Source: Rhexocercosporidium sp. MPI-PUGE-AT-0058 (taxonomy: Eukaryota; Ascomycota; Leotiomycetes; Helotiales). Taken from it: 64,000 bases of DNA. Positions 1-11,826 of the stretch are shown piece after piece. Made by a program: the position numbers and the translations under genes. The notes beneath the pieces are model-generated. The model did not search any database. It worked only from the letters and a program-made list of their open reading frames with translations, and was not told where the DNA came from. Position 1 is the first letter of the stretch. Each line of letters begins with the position of its first letter. The DNA lies in the NCBI GenBank assembly GCA_020746875.1, contig JAGTJL010000008.1, positions 1,302,001-1,366,000 of the forward strand, in the 5' to 3' direction.

Positions 1-435
1 CAGTCATATTAGTTCCTATCATCTTCAACTTGTTATTGAATCACAAAGTCCCGCATCGGTTTCACACATTCACGTCATCCGAGTGTAATATTCTACTGCT
101 TCTAGAATTGTTCTTTCCAGACTCCACAAATACCATCAACCCAATTCAACAAGCTTCTTGGGACACCGCCAAGTTCCTCAGTCAGTCAGAAACGATCCGC
201 CGACGCTTGGTTAAAGACTAGGTACGTCACCTGACATTTGGCCCAAGGGTTGAGTATTAACTTAGTGGGCTTAGCTCCAATATCGACACTTACAGTCGAT
301 TTCCATCGACGAGGGATAGGATACTTAAGGCCCCGATTTTCCCTCGAACTCAACTTTCTTCTTCAACTCATCATCACTCTTTTTTAATAAGCAAATCTAC
401 CTTGCCACAGTCCAACACCTCTACCATCATTCAAA
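1..435. promoter_or_regulatory. Upstream/5' leader region of the flotillin gene
   Basis: No gene is recognised here. A small open frame at 30-221 has no family signature and is read as leader or promoter DNA. The last 100 bases are rich in C and T, with runs of TTC/CTTC just before the flotillin start, as is usual for fungal promoters and 5' leaders. The promoter may begin outside the window. Confidence 0.5.
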
Positions 436-2423
436 ATGAGATACGTCGCTGCCAAGCCCGATGAGTACCTCGCCATCACTGGTGCGGGTGTCACAACCGT
501 AAAGATCGTCAAGTCTTCCTGGGTTTGGCCTTTGCAAAGAGTAAGTCCACTTGCTACGTCTTGAACCATCACCACTATACTGACCAACTCGTAGTGCAAC
601 CGCTTCAGCATTCAACCCAATGACTACTCTATCAACCTCCAGGCTATGACTAGGTAAGATGATTTTCCGATGTCACCAACGCAATACCCTACTTTGACTT
701 CACGCTGATCCATAACAGGGAGAAGTTGCAGTTCTTGCTTCCCGTCGTTTTCACTGTCGGTCCCGATGTAAACCAGCGTGGTGGCTCCGCTGGACAGGCC
801 CCTGTCGACGGAGGAAGACTCGAAGATGCTCCAGAGGATCATGGTGACGCACTCATGAAGTATGCAATGCTTTTGGCCCAGGCCGAAAGCGAGATGCAGA
901 AGGGAGGCAACCCCAAGCAACATCTTGAGAACATCATCAAGGGTATCATCGAAGGTGAAACTCGTGTCCTTGTCAGTAAGTAATTATCTTCTTTTGATGC
1001 GAGGCAAGTTCTGGTCTGGTGTTGTAGTTCGTTCTGCCACTTGTTTTCCTGGTGTTGCGACTCGCTTAGTTAGCCGAACCTCGCTTGGGGGGCTGCCCGC
1101 GTTCTGTTACTCGTCGTGACCATTAACTAACTCTGGATAGGTTCCATGACTATGGAAGAGATCTTTACCCGCCGTGAAGATTTTAAGAAGAAGATTTTCC
1201 AGAATATCCAAGGCGAGCTCAGCCAGTTCGGTCTGAAGATCTACAACGCCAACGTCAAGGAGCTCCGCGACGCTCCTGGATCCAGCTACTTCGAGTCGCT
1301 TTCCCGAAAGGCACACGAGGGTGCAATTAATCAGGCCCGTGTGGATGTAGCTGAAGCCCAGAGACTTGGTACAGTCGGTGAAGCCCAACGCCAGGGAGAG
1401 CAGAATCGTGAAATCGCAAAGATCAACGCCGAGACTGCCGTCCAGAAGACTGAGCGAGATAGCGAGAGAGCTCGTGCCGAAGCTACACTTGCTACCCGCA
1501 AGACCAACTTCAACAAGGATGTTAACCTCGCTCAGATCGAGGCTACTCGTGCCACTGAAGTCCGTGACGAGGAACTACGCAGAGAGGTGGAGGTCAAGCG
1601 TGCTCAAACCGAGTTAGAAAGACTCAGAGCAAGCGACGTCGTGAAGGCTACCGTTCTCCGAGAATCCAAGCAACAGGCTGCCGATGCTAGTAACTACGAG
1701 GAGCAAGCCCGCTCCAATGCTGGTATGTCACAAAGTACCACCCTGACTTCAATATCGACTAACACATCCTAGCTTTCTACACCCAACAAAAGACCGCAGA
1801 CTCGCACGCATACTCCGAGCAGAACCGCGCCAACGCCGGTAAGTTGTTATAAATCTTCAACATTCCTCAACACAGAGCTAACATGGCTAGCTTTCTACTC
1901 GGAGCAAAAGGCCGCAGACGCCCACGCCTATAAGATAAAAATCGAAGCCGAAGCCCGTTTCCACGCAGCCTCCAAAGACGCCGAAGCCAACCTCATCCGC
2001 CAAGAGCGTGAAGCAGCCGGTCTGTCCGCCATGGCAGGCGCCTACGCCAACCTATCCCAGGCTTTCGGTGGCCCAGCCGGCTTGATCCAATACCTGATGA
2101 TCGAGAAGGGCGTCTACCAAGAACTTGCGCAGGCCAACGCCGACGCAGTCCGTGGTTTGAACCCCAAAATGACGATCTGGAATACTGGCAACCAAGCTGG
2201 TGGCGAGGGCGAGTCCGGATCTGGACAGGGCGGTATCAACAGTATCCGCAATATGTACCAGATGCTTCCGCCGCTCATGTCTACCATCCATGAGCAGACC
2301 GGCGTCACTATGCCGGAGTGGCAGTTTGGCAAACTCGCTACGCAGATTGGCGAGGGTGAGGGACAGGTCGCTAAGGTCAATGATGTCAATGGCAAGCATG
2401 TTAATGGAAAGACTTCCAACTGA
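436..2423 (+). CDS. Flotillin-like SPFH/Band 7 membrane-scaffold protein
   Basis: Six exons (436-540, 595-653, 719-975, 1141-1722, 1773-1838, 1891-2423) encode 533 residues in frame. The start at 436 opens with MRYVAAKPDEYLAITG, the N-terminus typical of fungal flotillins. The SPFH domain covers roughly residues 1-190. An Ala/Glu/Arg-rich helical region with many AEA and EVE repeats follows to about residue 400, then a Gly-rich C-terminus. Flotillins are peripheral scaffolds on the cytosolic face of the plasma membrane, linked to sterol-rich microdomains, and in filamentous fungi to hyphal growth. Introns 3-5 interrupt the coiled-coil zone. The small exon 5 and the start of exon 6 both encode a unit beginning AFY, which looks like an internal duplication. 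Family assignment is firm; function in this fungus is by homology. Confidence 0.93.
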
Positions 2424-4052
2424 ATTGGACCAAACGGTATCCACCACTAGAGGAGCAATCAGTCTTCCAACGTCAGAATGTCGAACATCCAACACTCTCC
2501 AAAATCAGCGATTCCAACAATCAAATCACTTGCTTGTCTAGTCCACCTAGTCCACGAAATCCAACACTCCAACATCCGGCATCCGAACCCAATCTCACAC
2601 CTCTACACCTACCATTTCCTTTGTCGCCGTCACACAATTCCTTTTGTCAAATATGCTACCTCGGACCTTCGCACGTGTAGGAATATGGAGTGGTCTTTTG
2701 CAGTTTGCTCTCATGGTACTGATTGTCCCTTTTCCCTCCATGCATGAACTTCGAGATCTGACCTGATCTGATCTGATCCGAATCTTGATCATCAGAGGAG
2801 TTTCTGGAATCGGGCGGCTGCGACATCCTCATCATTTACTAGAACGTTTTGCTCTTGGTCGTCTATCCTATGTAGTGTACTATGCGTTTTGGGGGATTCT
2901 GGAGAGTAATGGGCAGTTTTGATAATATGTAATGCTTAATTAGGGGAAGTGAGCGAAATACCAAAAAAAAGCTTAAAAATAAAATCAGTTTGTGCCTTTG
3001 AACAGACGCGGTTTTCCGTTTGTGACATGGAAATGATCAAATGGTTTTGTAAGTGGTATGATTACCTCCATGCCTGATAGACTATTTGGTTTTTATGATA
3101 GGTAGGTAAACGTGTTTGCGTTGGTGGCAGACCTGTGGAGAGGAGAAGGTCATCTTCTACTTCTAGGGATGATATGCTCTTAATGGTAATAGTAAGAACG
3201 TACTGCTTGCCAGGTGTTGGTCCCAAGTCATTAAGCAGTATCGAAATGTAAGAACCGCGGGCATCACTTTCTCCTCCCCAGTACGTGAAGCAAAAGCCGA
3301 GCTCGCTGCAACGCAGCTATTTCACTTCAAATGAGGCAGAAGGGACGAGTACATAGCAACCGCTCTCGGCAGCTTCGTTCACCTCTGACAGGAACCCAAA
3401 CTTGAAACCAGACTAACAGGGCTACCGAATTCTGAATTATTATATAGCCTATTCTGGAGATGGAACAGGATCTTGCTTACCTATTATTAGCTGGTGTTAG
3501 ACTGATAGTGTTTGTCATATGCCATCTCTTGTTTCTGCTGTTTCAGAACCGGAAATCTACATATAAGCCATTCTTGTCTCCATTTAACAGTAGAGGGGGT
3601 CCAGTTAAAAAAAAAAAAAATTATGGGGATACCAGAGAGAGCGAGCGATAATTGGGAGAGTGAATTATAAGACAAAGAAAATAAGGTAGGGCTACGCGGG
3701 CAGCAAATCCCAAAGTTAAAATCCATAAAGCCCGAGAGCATGTCTCTGAAGGTATCTGAATAAAAACTCATCTTGGCTAGTAAGTACAACTTGAGGCTCG
3801 CTGTAAATTAACTCGGAACCATCGCAATTCCAATCATTAGCCACACAAGCTTCGAAAAAGAGAGAGTTCCTGCCAAAGACTTCGAATCTATCCCGTCGCC
3901 TGTGAACACTTGCCTATCTTCGATTTGGCTCAAGTCAAATATCAATTACTTCAAGGTTCAGGTTCAAGTTTAAAGCTCACTTCAACGAGCAAAAGAATGG
4001 AACTTCTCTAGTACAAGGGGTATACAATATCATCATTATCCTATACAACACA
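2424..4052. other. Intergenic region between convergent flotillin and BCD1 genes
   Basis: This region holds the 3' flanks of two convergent genes. It contains an A-run at about 3607-3620 and AT-rich tracts near 2900-3000. Short open frames (for example 2478-2747 and 3460-3651) have no recognisable motif or splice context. I see no repeat or RNA gene. Confidence 0.5.
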
Positions 4053-5210
4053 CTATACAATCTCTCCGTCTTCCATAGACTCATCACTATCGCTCTCCTC
4101 ACTACTACTCGAATCATCACTCGACGTATCATCCGAATCATCCATCTCGGTATCCGCAACTCCCTTCGACTTATCTCCAATAGCTTTCAAGAAATCCGCT
4201 TCTAACATGAATCCTTCTGGGAGATTCTCTGTTTTATTAGGCAAGACATGGATAGTGGGAAATTCTAGGACGTCTCGTTTCCGTAGCTGCTCCGTAAGAG
4301 GTTTCGTCGGACATATTGGTACAAGGACTTTTGGGAAAGAGGCTGGTGTGAGCGGGCGGTGGAGATAGAAGTTGTAATTCCGTGTCTTAGGTGGCGGTAT
4401 CGAAGGGGGATCTGACATTGTACTGTCTTCCACGACCGAGCAAAAGGGCATCATATTCCACGCTCCAGTGTCGGGATCCTGTAGAAGAGGGACAGTCGTG
4501 AGATTGTAAGCCTCGCTCTCAATCCTAGCCTTCTTCGCAAGCTGCTCCTTATGATCGTCTGCTCGTCTCTTCCTCTCAATACGCTTCTCCTCTCTCCGTT
4601 CTTCATCAGTCATGCCCAGTCTCCGCTCTTCCTCACACATAGCATCGTAGAAATCGCCTATCGGTTTATGGCCCAGGGCGCGGTATAACGATCTCCGGTT
4701 CCCCTCTCGTATCCATTCTACCTGCCAGTGAATACTCCTCTGGTTCTTACTCCAAGCCGTCGTATTCTCCTTATTCCTCCTCATCCCCTTCGGCGCCTTG
4801 ATAACCCTGATGTGATCCCGATTGAGCACCCGTTCTATACAAGCTTCTCCAGGCGGTTCGTTATTTTTCGTTCCTTTCCGCCGGTTGAACTCGTCAATCG
4901 TCTCGCCTGACCTCGCGCGTTCTAGCTCGTCTTTACTGACGAGTTCTAGGTCTTCGATGAGCACTTTCTCGGTGCGCGACATGCGTGTCTCGATCCCGTG
5001 GATGAAGTTGTAGTCATGGTCTAGGCCCCATGGGGTCGCGACTTCGGAGATGGGGAGGAAGACTGTTGGGTCGCGGATGCCGTTGCACATGGAGCGGACT
5101 TTGTGGCGCTTCGAACACTCGAGTGAGCAAGTTTGCAGTGTACAGCGGGGACAGGTATAGATGGGCGTTTCGATGTGGCAGATTGTACAGAGAGAGGAGA
5201 GGTCGTCCAT
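4053..5210 (-). CDS. BCD1: Box C/D snoRNP assembly protein with HIT zinc finger (Bcd1/ZNHIT6 family)
   Basis: A single-exon gene of 385 residues. The start chosen at 5210 places MDDLSSLC directly before the zinc finger. The frame is open further upstream, to 5372, but that extension looks non-conserved. Residues 8-45 form a HIT zinc finger, C-x2-C then C-x2-C, C-x3-C and a final H/C pair (CTICHIETP, CPRC, CSLECSKRH). The middle is basic and charged (KRIERKRRADDHKEQLAKK). The C-terminus is a Ser/Asp/Glu acidic tail, as in Bcd1 orthologs. Bcd1 is a nuclear factor needed for the stability and early assembly of box C/D snoRNPs with Snu13/Nop58. It is divergent from the 201-residue gene at 6391 and convergent with flotillin. 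Confidence 0.85.
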   Translation of the reverse strand: MDDLSSLCTICHIETPIYTCPRCTLQTCSLECSKRHKVRSMCNGIRDPTVFLPISEVATPWGLDHDYNFIHGIETRMSRTEKVLIEDLELVSKDELERARSGETIDEFNRRKGTKNNEPPGEACIERVLNRDHIRVIKAPKGMRRNKENTTAWSKNQRSIHWQVEWIREGNRRSLYRALGHKPIGDFYDAMCEEERRLGMTDEERREEKRIERKRRADDHKEQLAKKARIESEAYNLTTVPLLQDPDTGAWNMMPFCSVVEDSTMSDPPSIPPPKTRNYNFYLHRPLTPASFPKVLVPICPTKPLTEQLRKRDVLEFPTIHVLPNKTENLPEGFMLEADFLKAIGDKSKGVADTEMDDSDDTSSDDSSSSEESDSDESMEDGEIV

Positions 5211-6390
5211 GGTCAGAGGAGAGGGGCCCGTCGTCGAGGCTGAATATCTTCGTTTTGTTGTACAAGCGCGGTTGTGGTGAGTGATCCAATTCTGAAAGTC
5301 AAGTCGTAATTCATGCCAGTTATCCAAGTATTCAATGCTGAGGATCAATATGGTGGGGTAAAGCAAATACAATTAGTATTGATAGGTAGTGGTGAGTTCA
5401 CCTTTGATAGGTTGATGCATGAGGTCGGGGCAATTTTCATCGCAGCCTTGCCTCGCCGCTAATTTTTTTTATTTCCTCCCACCGCCTCCAGCTGCAGCCT
5501 CGGGCCAACCCAACCTTACCTTTTACTTAGTACCTTAGTAACTTACCACACCACACACAGTACGTAGCACAGGACAGGGATCACCGATTGCAACCCTTGA
5601 AATTTCTCTCATTCCCCCCATCCATTATCAAATCCCTCCATCGATGTTCCTGACTTGCAATACCCACCCATCAGGATCTTCTCCCCCCCGATTGCTTGGA
5701 TTTCACTCTGGGTAAAAGAGACGTACAGCTCACCCAGCTTTATTAGCATGGAATGATCAATCGCAGCGCAAGGTTTGTCTAGAGCCACTCAACATTTATT
5801 CTCTCCAGTCTCCACGGACCACGACCACGCCTCCCCAGCTGTAAGTCACACCGCCTCTTATCGAACCGGTAAGGTAGAATGGAGGTGTACAGCACCAAAT
5901 TTTCGTCTCTACTATATATTGCCCTCTGTTTCCTCATCCTCGTCTTCTCCTACTTCCTTTCCTTAGTAGAATTGAATACTTGGGTTCGCTGTACTGCAAG
6001 TCTCTCCTGGTGTCTAGTCCTTTTGCTTGGGTCCTGGTCCTGGTTCTGGTTCTTGTTCCCTACTGGCGTTTCGTCGTTTTGCCTTGCCTTACCTTCCCTT
6101 CCTTTTGGGTCTGGCATCCTCTCTCGGTGCTCAAAAGTCATTCTGCTCAGCGTTCGTGCTGCGTCTCTCCATCCATAGAACTGTCCTGCTCGATCTTGCT
6201 CATCCTCATCGTCATCTCATCATCAGCGTCTACTTCACTCTTTCACCACTCTCAGGAAAAGGAAAGAAAAAGAAACTTCTCATCTCAGCCTTATCCTCTT
6301 GTACTACATACGATACCATCTTCGGTTAATACAAGCAAACACCATCCTTCTCAGGCTCCTCAGAGTGCAGGACCGAAACCGTACCTCAAC
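5211..6390. promoter_or_regulatory. Divergent promoter region between BCD1 and the 201-residue gene
   Basis: This 1.2 kb region carries the promoters of the two divergent genes. The side next to the rightward gene (about 5600-6360) is strongly pyrimidine-rich on the + strand (CTC, TTCC and CATC runs), a common fungal promoter or 5' leader composition. The frame of the downstream gene stays open through much of this leader but has no ATG before 6391. Confidence 0.5.
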
Positions 6391-6996
6391 ATGCCTGCAC
6401 CAGCCCCCGTCCCAGTCCTCTCTTTCGAACAAGGCCAACCCATCTCCAACGTCTCCGTCAGCCTCGACGCCATCGTCCTCCACTCCTGGCGAGACAACTC
6501 CAACTTCGGCATGATGGACCCCGACTACCCCTACTTCGGCATGGAACTCCAAATCTGCTGCTGGAAATCCGCCTCATCAAGCAACCACATCCTCGCCCGG
6601 TACACCGGCGCCAAGCTAAAGAAAGACGCCCTGTACCAGCTCAGCGGCCGCTTCTTCGTCGACACAAGCAAGGAGGGCGGGAAGTCGTACCTGCATATCG
6701 ACGAGGCTGTTCGCTTCCAGGGCCCAGGCACGATTCGCAGCTTCCGGAAGCCGCAGTTCTTGCTTGTGGGGGATGTGGTGCAGGTTCTTGATAGGGGGTT
6801 GGTTATGAGGTGGGTGACGAGGGATCCGTACCGGAGGGGCATGGTGTATGAGCAGACCGCCGTGGTGGGGTTGGAGAAGCAGTTGACGGAGAAGGAGGCG
6901 TTGAGGTATGAGGGGGAGTTGTGCTGTGTGGAGGGGAGGATGGATGGGCTGGACCACAGGAATGATTGGATTGCTACTGGTGTTAAATTGTGCTAG
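6391..6996 (+). CDS. Hypothetical protein, 201 residues, possible OB-like fold
   Basis: A single-exon gene. The first in-frame ATG is at 6391. Upstream codons are open but look like CT-rich leader. I do not recognise a named family. The protein starts with a short Pro/Ala segment (MPAPAPVPV). It continues with alternating beta-type segments and aromatic residues, including FGMELQICCW, LYQLSGRFFV and QFLLVGDVVQVLDRGLVMRW, and ends IATGVKLC. The pattern of short hydrophobic strands separated by Gly/Asp turns is compatible with an OB-like beta barrel, but that is only an impression. There is no signal peptide or membrane segment. Codon use is consistent and C-ending near the start, which supports a real gene. 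Confidence 0.65.
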   Translation: MPAPAPVPVLSFEQGQPISNVSVSLDAIVLHSWRDNSNFGMMDPDYPYFGMELQICCWKSASSSNHILARYTGAKLKKDALYQLSGRFFVDTSKEGGKSYLHIDEAVRFQGPGTIRSFRKPQFLLVGDVVQVLDRGLVMRWVTRDPYRRGMVYEQTAVVGLEKQLTEKEALRYEGELCCVEGRMDGLDHRNDWIATGVKLC

Positions 6997-9900
6997 GTGT
7001 ACTCGGGGACTGGGTCTAGTCTTGTCTTTTGTGCTTAGGGAAAGGGGTTTGGGTTGGATGGCGAACTGCAATTGGGAAATTGATCACCAAAAAAAATTTA
7101 GACGGGCGGTCTGGAGACTGACATGGAGTTTTGGGGCTTGGGATAGGGGATTTGGGAGTTCAGTTGACGGGTAGGTCAGCTTAGATTGATTGGAGTAACC
7201 ACTCTCAATATATGGAGGCACACTCCTGATTTTACGCATCATCCATCTATCTCTCTTGCCTCGTTGACTAGATGATATGTGCAACCACGATACTCACTCC
7301 TAGGCTTCCACTCTGACCTCATACCCAATCAATCTTCATTCTCGCTCCAACATCCCATCCATCATCCACTCCAGAATCCAAATCTTCAATTGCCTCCTCG
7401 TCATCATCATCATCATCATTATAACCCTCTCCAAAACTCCAACAAACCGGGAAAATGCACGAAGTATCGGGCCATATCATGCCATATTCTCCCCCTCCCC
7501 CTCCCCCGCCCTCTAGCCTTAAAAAAAAAAGCCCGGGCCGAACTCGGAACAAGAAGACTCAGGACCACCCCCACCAGAAGTTTCACATGTCTCGTTCATT
7601 GAGATCACGTGTATATTGAAGTAGCTTAGACGGAATGTAAAGCGCACGCATGCATGCATGTATACATGGATGGGAAGCGCGGTGAAAACCTTGAACCTTT
7701 GAAAGGAAGCTAGATGGATAGATGAGTGGAGATCTGGGTATTTGAGAATGTGACGGGTAGCTTGACGTACTCGTTCGTGCATTGTAGGACTGCTGCGTGG
7801 TTGGAGAAAAAAAAAACCACTTTCGTAGGTTCGTTGGAAGTAAGGTTGGAACAGGTTCGTTCCGGATACTTTTTTGAATTGCTTTATATTATCTGGGTGT
7901 TAGGATGATGGATAGATAGTGTCTTGAGTTGTCCGTTCGAGATATGGACTTGATTTCGGTGTCTGGACAATCAATTATCTAAACATTGAGCCGTGTTGGA
8001 TGTCTAAATCCAAAATTGGACATTACCTTCCTGTTGAGGTCTTGCTGGGAGGTGGACATTCGGGGAGATGGCAATGCGCTTTGGCGTACCAGTACTTGTC
8101 AAGGAAGTGAGAGACTTGCATAAAGATATTTAGAGAGTGTGGTATGACAGAAAGAAGCTTACGAAGTAGGGAAACCGGTCTTAGGGAGATTCTGAATTGC
8201 CAAAATCGAGGAGGAAGAGGTAGGTAATTACAAGCCCTATCTTAAAACTGTTCTGAATACATTAGCTGGAACATCAACTAGCTTCTATTGTAGAGCGTCT
8301 GAAGATTTAGTCCTCGACGAGCTCATCCTATCACTGGCGTACCAAAGTTCCGCCTCGAAAACCATTCTATTAGAAGGCAATTCTAACAAGTAGTAACTCC
8401 CACTCGAGAGCACGCAGGCGGGAAACCCCCGGAAAGACAGCATTTCAAAGCTTCGTAAGCGTCATCACTCAATGCATTACTGTGTTATTGAAGCTCTCAA
8501 GTCTCAAATCTCGAATATCGAGGTTTAATAAGCTAGACTCTCAAGCTTAGGACGAAGCCTCGGGTCTGGAAGATTTATGCGCGACATTCATCGATTTGAC
8601 AAGTTTCATTTCATCCCAAGTACGTCTGTTGATTCCTTCCTTCGTCCCAACTCCCAAACAAGTACTACACCCCAGTCGTCCGTGACTTAGTTCTCGTGGT
8701 TATGATAAACAACAGCCTTAAGGAAGACTAGGGGGACTAGGAGGACTACGGGATATAGTTAAAGACGGTAAGGAAATGGAGGGGAGGATGGAACATCTCT
8801 GGATAAGTTGTGCCTAGTGTGTGCATCTAGATCAGCAAGGATGATCTCCTCTTATTTGAAGGCCCTGGGAAGGAGATGACTCCGAAGATCAGGCTGACTA
8901 GTAACGAAGTAACGCCAGTCGTGGGATTTCAATGTGGTGTGAAGATTGAAGTTTGAATAGAAATGATAGGACGGAGGTGAAGTTTCAGCTGGTCGTCACA
9001 AAATGCGACTGTGACTCGAGGGCTGAATGTTTGATAGCCCTGGCTCCTCGTCTGATGTTGTGTTTCTTTTTTTTTTTAAGAAACTGTCGAAGTTTGGTAC
9101 GAGATGCGACTGGGGGTCTTGTCAATGGCTTGCTTGTTTAATTTACCCCTGAAAGATTCTTGATTGTGATGCGATATGATGCGATATGATGCGAAATGTG
9201 ATGGTTTTAAGGGCGATGCTACCGTGTGGGTGGACGGGGTTTAGCTTCAGGGCAGGCCAGGAACGGAGGGGGGAGGCAAACGAACCTGAAGCGGAGCCGA
9301 GGTGTTTGTTTCGTTCTAGCGTCGCTGGCTCGCTGTTGCATTATTGGAGATTTGTTCGCATCGCTTCGAGCTGGAGGAGGCGTGGCGTGCTTATCTCAAC
9401 TCTTCGAGCTAGAAGGGGGGGCTAGACTTGGAAAATGTGACTGATGGGAAGAAAATGTGACGACGAGATTGTCGGTCGGATTGAATGATATTGTCTCGAT
9501 TGTTGTTTGAAAAAGTCGAGTGAGAACTGTATCTGATTTGTGATCAATCGGATCGGAGGTATGCACTGGCATTAAGCAATTACGCTTTTCTTGATCCCCT
9601 GACTTCCCCCCTCTTATGCCGAGATGTATTAATATAAATTTGAAGAGCAGATCCTCCTCACTCACGACGTGGTGGTGGAAATTTTTCTTGGGCTGCCCTG
9701 GCTGGCCCTGTGCCTGACGATTCGGCTGCTGCTCCGTGTTGTGGTTACCGTCTTGCCCCGTTTCTTATCTTTTGTGCTTCACCCCTTAAATCAGCCGCGT
9801 ATTAATTTGATAATCCATGATGCCGACATGCAAGTTGCTTCTGTTCTTTCATCACATCGATCCCGCTTCAGGGTCGTACAACCGTTGGAGCACGTTGGGG

Positions 9901-11826
9901 TGAAAAGCAATAAGGCTCAGGTTGCGAGGCAAAAGAAAGTCTTGAAGCACGTAGTTCAACAGGCCATCGCCGTTGATAGAGGAAGCTCAGCCGTTTTCTG
10001 AAGTTCGGAAGTTCAGCCGTTTGATTGTGGAGATGTTGTACCGTATTCTCAAAATTACGTCGCGAAGCTTAAGATCACACTCACTACTCTTGATCAGCGG
10101 GTTTCCTCGCTATGTTTCCGGATCTTCATTGCATCGCATCCGACTCGGACTCTTTGCAGCCAAGTCAGCAGCAGTCAGCACGCACGCATCTCGCAGCTGG
10201 CTGCTGTAGTGCGGGAAATAAAAAGAAATGGAGCCGTGGATGGGGGGTTTCACCCTCTTCTCTGGGAGGAGTTTGTTGGACTTGGACTCTGATATCATTG
10301 GCCAATTCCCCGACTCAGGGGGCTGCAGCTGCACCAGCCGAAAAGTTGAATCGCTTCTGGCCGAAGATCGTTCCCCTTCCCTTGCAGCTCCCGTAAAGCC
10401 AAGTACGATGTCAGTCCCTGCCCGGCCCTGGTTATGGCTGCCAGAGGAAAGGTCCGTTCACTCGCACTACAGAGTACTCTCCTCCATGTTGCAGCGGGGC
10501 TCGAGCTCCCTCCTCTTCCGCCAGCAAATGGGAAGTCGGGCTGCATTGCATATCTGCTCCCGGATAGCAATGTACACTTTGCTGATTGGGCGGGGGAGTC
10601 GTGGACTGTTGGTGCTGACGGGGTCAAAGTGGAGAGAGAATATACTTGTACCAGTAGGGGGATGTTGGCCACTGCACTGCAATGCACTGAATCGTGACCA
10701 AATCATGATGAGCAAGCAGCCTGTGGCAACTGTGTGTACTGTAGTAGTGCTTGGATTCCCTGATGAGAAACGCGGCACTGGAAAGATGGCTTGGACTGGA
10801 CTGGGCTGGACTGTACAGTAGTAGTGGGTGTATAATGTCCCGATCAACCACAGTGTTAAATGTTAGGTTCAGCACCAGGCACAGTCCTGTACTGTACTGT
10901 ACAATACTTAGATCTGTGTTTAAAAGGGTGCAGCCGTCTGCACATCTGGATGAGATGATTGGGTGCTGAGCAAGATGGGATTGAAAGAGGAGAGTTATCG
11001 AGTTGAGCACCATGCCCCCTCTAGCCTTATCGAGCTTAGACCTCCCAGGAACAGGTCGAGGTGGAGCCAAACGCAATCTCCTGAATGAACGTGAGAGCTG
11101 CACTAGACAAGGGGAGCTTGGACCCCCGGCACACCAGCAGGAGAAAAGTGGTGCTGAAGTGGGCCATGGCCCAGAATGGGAAACGGCCCCGGTGTGGGAG
11201 TGGATTGGATTGGCTGGACTGGGTGGGTATGGAAGGAGGGACTCGCCAAGGAAGGAGGGAAGGAAGGAGCAAAAGAGTGGTTTGGGCAGGCACAGGCACA
11301 GGCACCGCCGTTTCTCTCTCGGCTTGCGGGCTGGCTTGCTTGCCTCCTCTCTGTTTGATCTCCTTCTCACTCACTCCCACAATCCTTCTTCCCTTCCGTT
11401 CCCTTCCCTTCCTCTTCTCTTCTACTTCTGCTTCACTCCTGCATTGTTGTGCATCAGTCGTCGACCTGCACCACATCGCAGACGCAGACGCAAGTCTCAA
11501 GCACAAGTTGATTTGCGGCTTCAACTCGCTTGCGTGTGCCATCTTCATCCCATCCTATCCCATCCCCCTTCCCACCTTGCTTGCAGTTGGACGAGCAGCG
11601 ACAGTTCCACACTCCCAATAACTTCCAAGTCAAAGCACCTCACCCAACGTTCCTTACCATTCGACAACACACACACACTCCTTTCAGTACTCTTCAGCCG
11701 CTGTCAACCAGTCAATTCTCTACGCTCGAACTCTATATCAGGCATATTTCGAAACATCATATCTAAGGGGCATCTTCCTGAACGCCATAAACACCAAACT
11801 TCGAACAGACGTCACAGACCGTAGTC
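6997..11826. other. Long gene-poor spacer and 5' region of the DENN-domain gene
   Basis: About 4.8 kb without a recognisable gene. It holds an ATC trinucleotide run at about 7402-7423, a roughly threefold tandem unit (GATATGATGC-like) at 9167-9197, short A and T runs, and a CACGTG core near 7605. From about 10.1 kb the sequence is richer in G+C, with many short CTGG/GGA and GTACTGTACT-type motifs near 10790-10910. The last 500 bases (about 11340-11700) are strongly CT-rich on the + strand, as in a highly used fungal promoter or leader. Several long overlapping open frames on both strands (10624-11370 minus, 11003-11824 plus) are low-complexity and show no family signature. Confidence 0.45.

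Noticed and set aside
7402..7423. ATC trinucleotide run considered as a CRISPR-like or functional repeat
   Set aside because: It is a simple microsatellite without spacers.
11003..11824. 273-codon plus-strand frame and overlapping minus frames (10624-11370, 11036-11548)
   Set aside because: These are low-complexity, CT/GA-rich promoter and leader DNA with no family signature. Frames in all directions are open here because of base composition.
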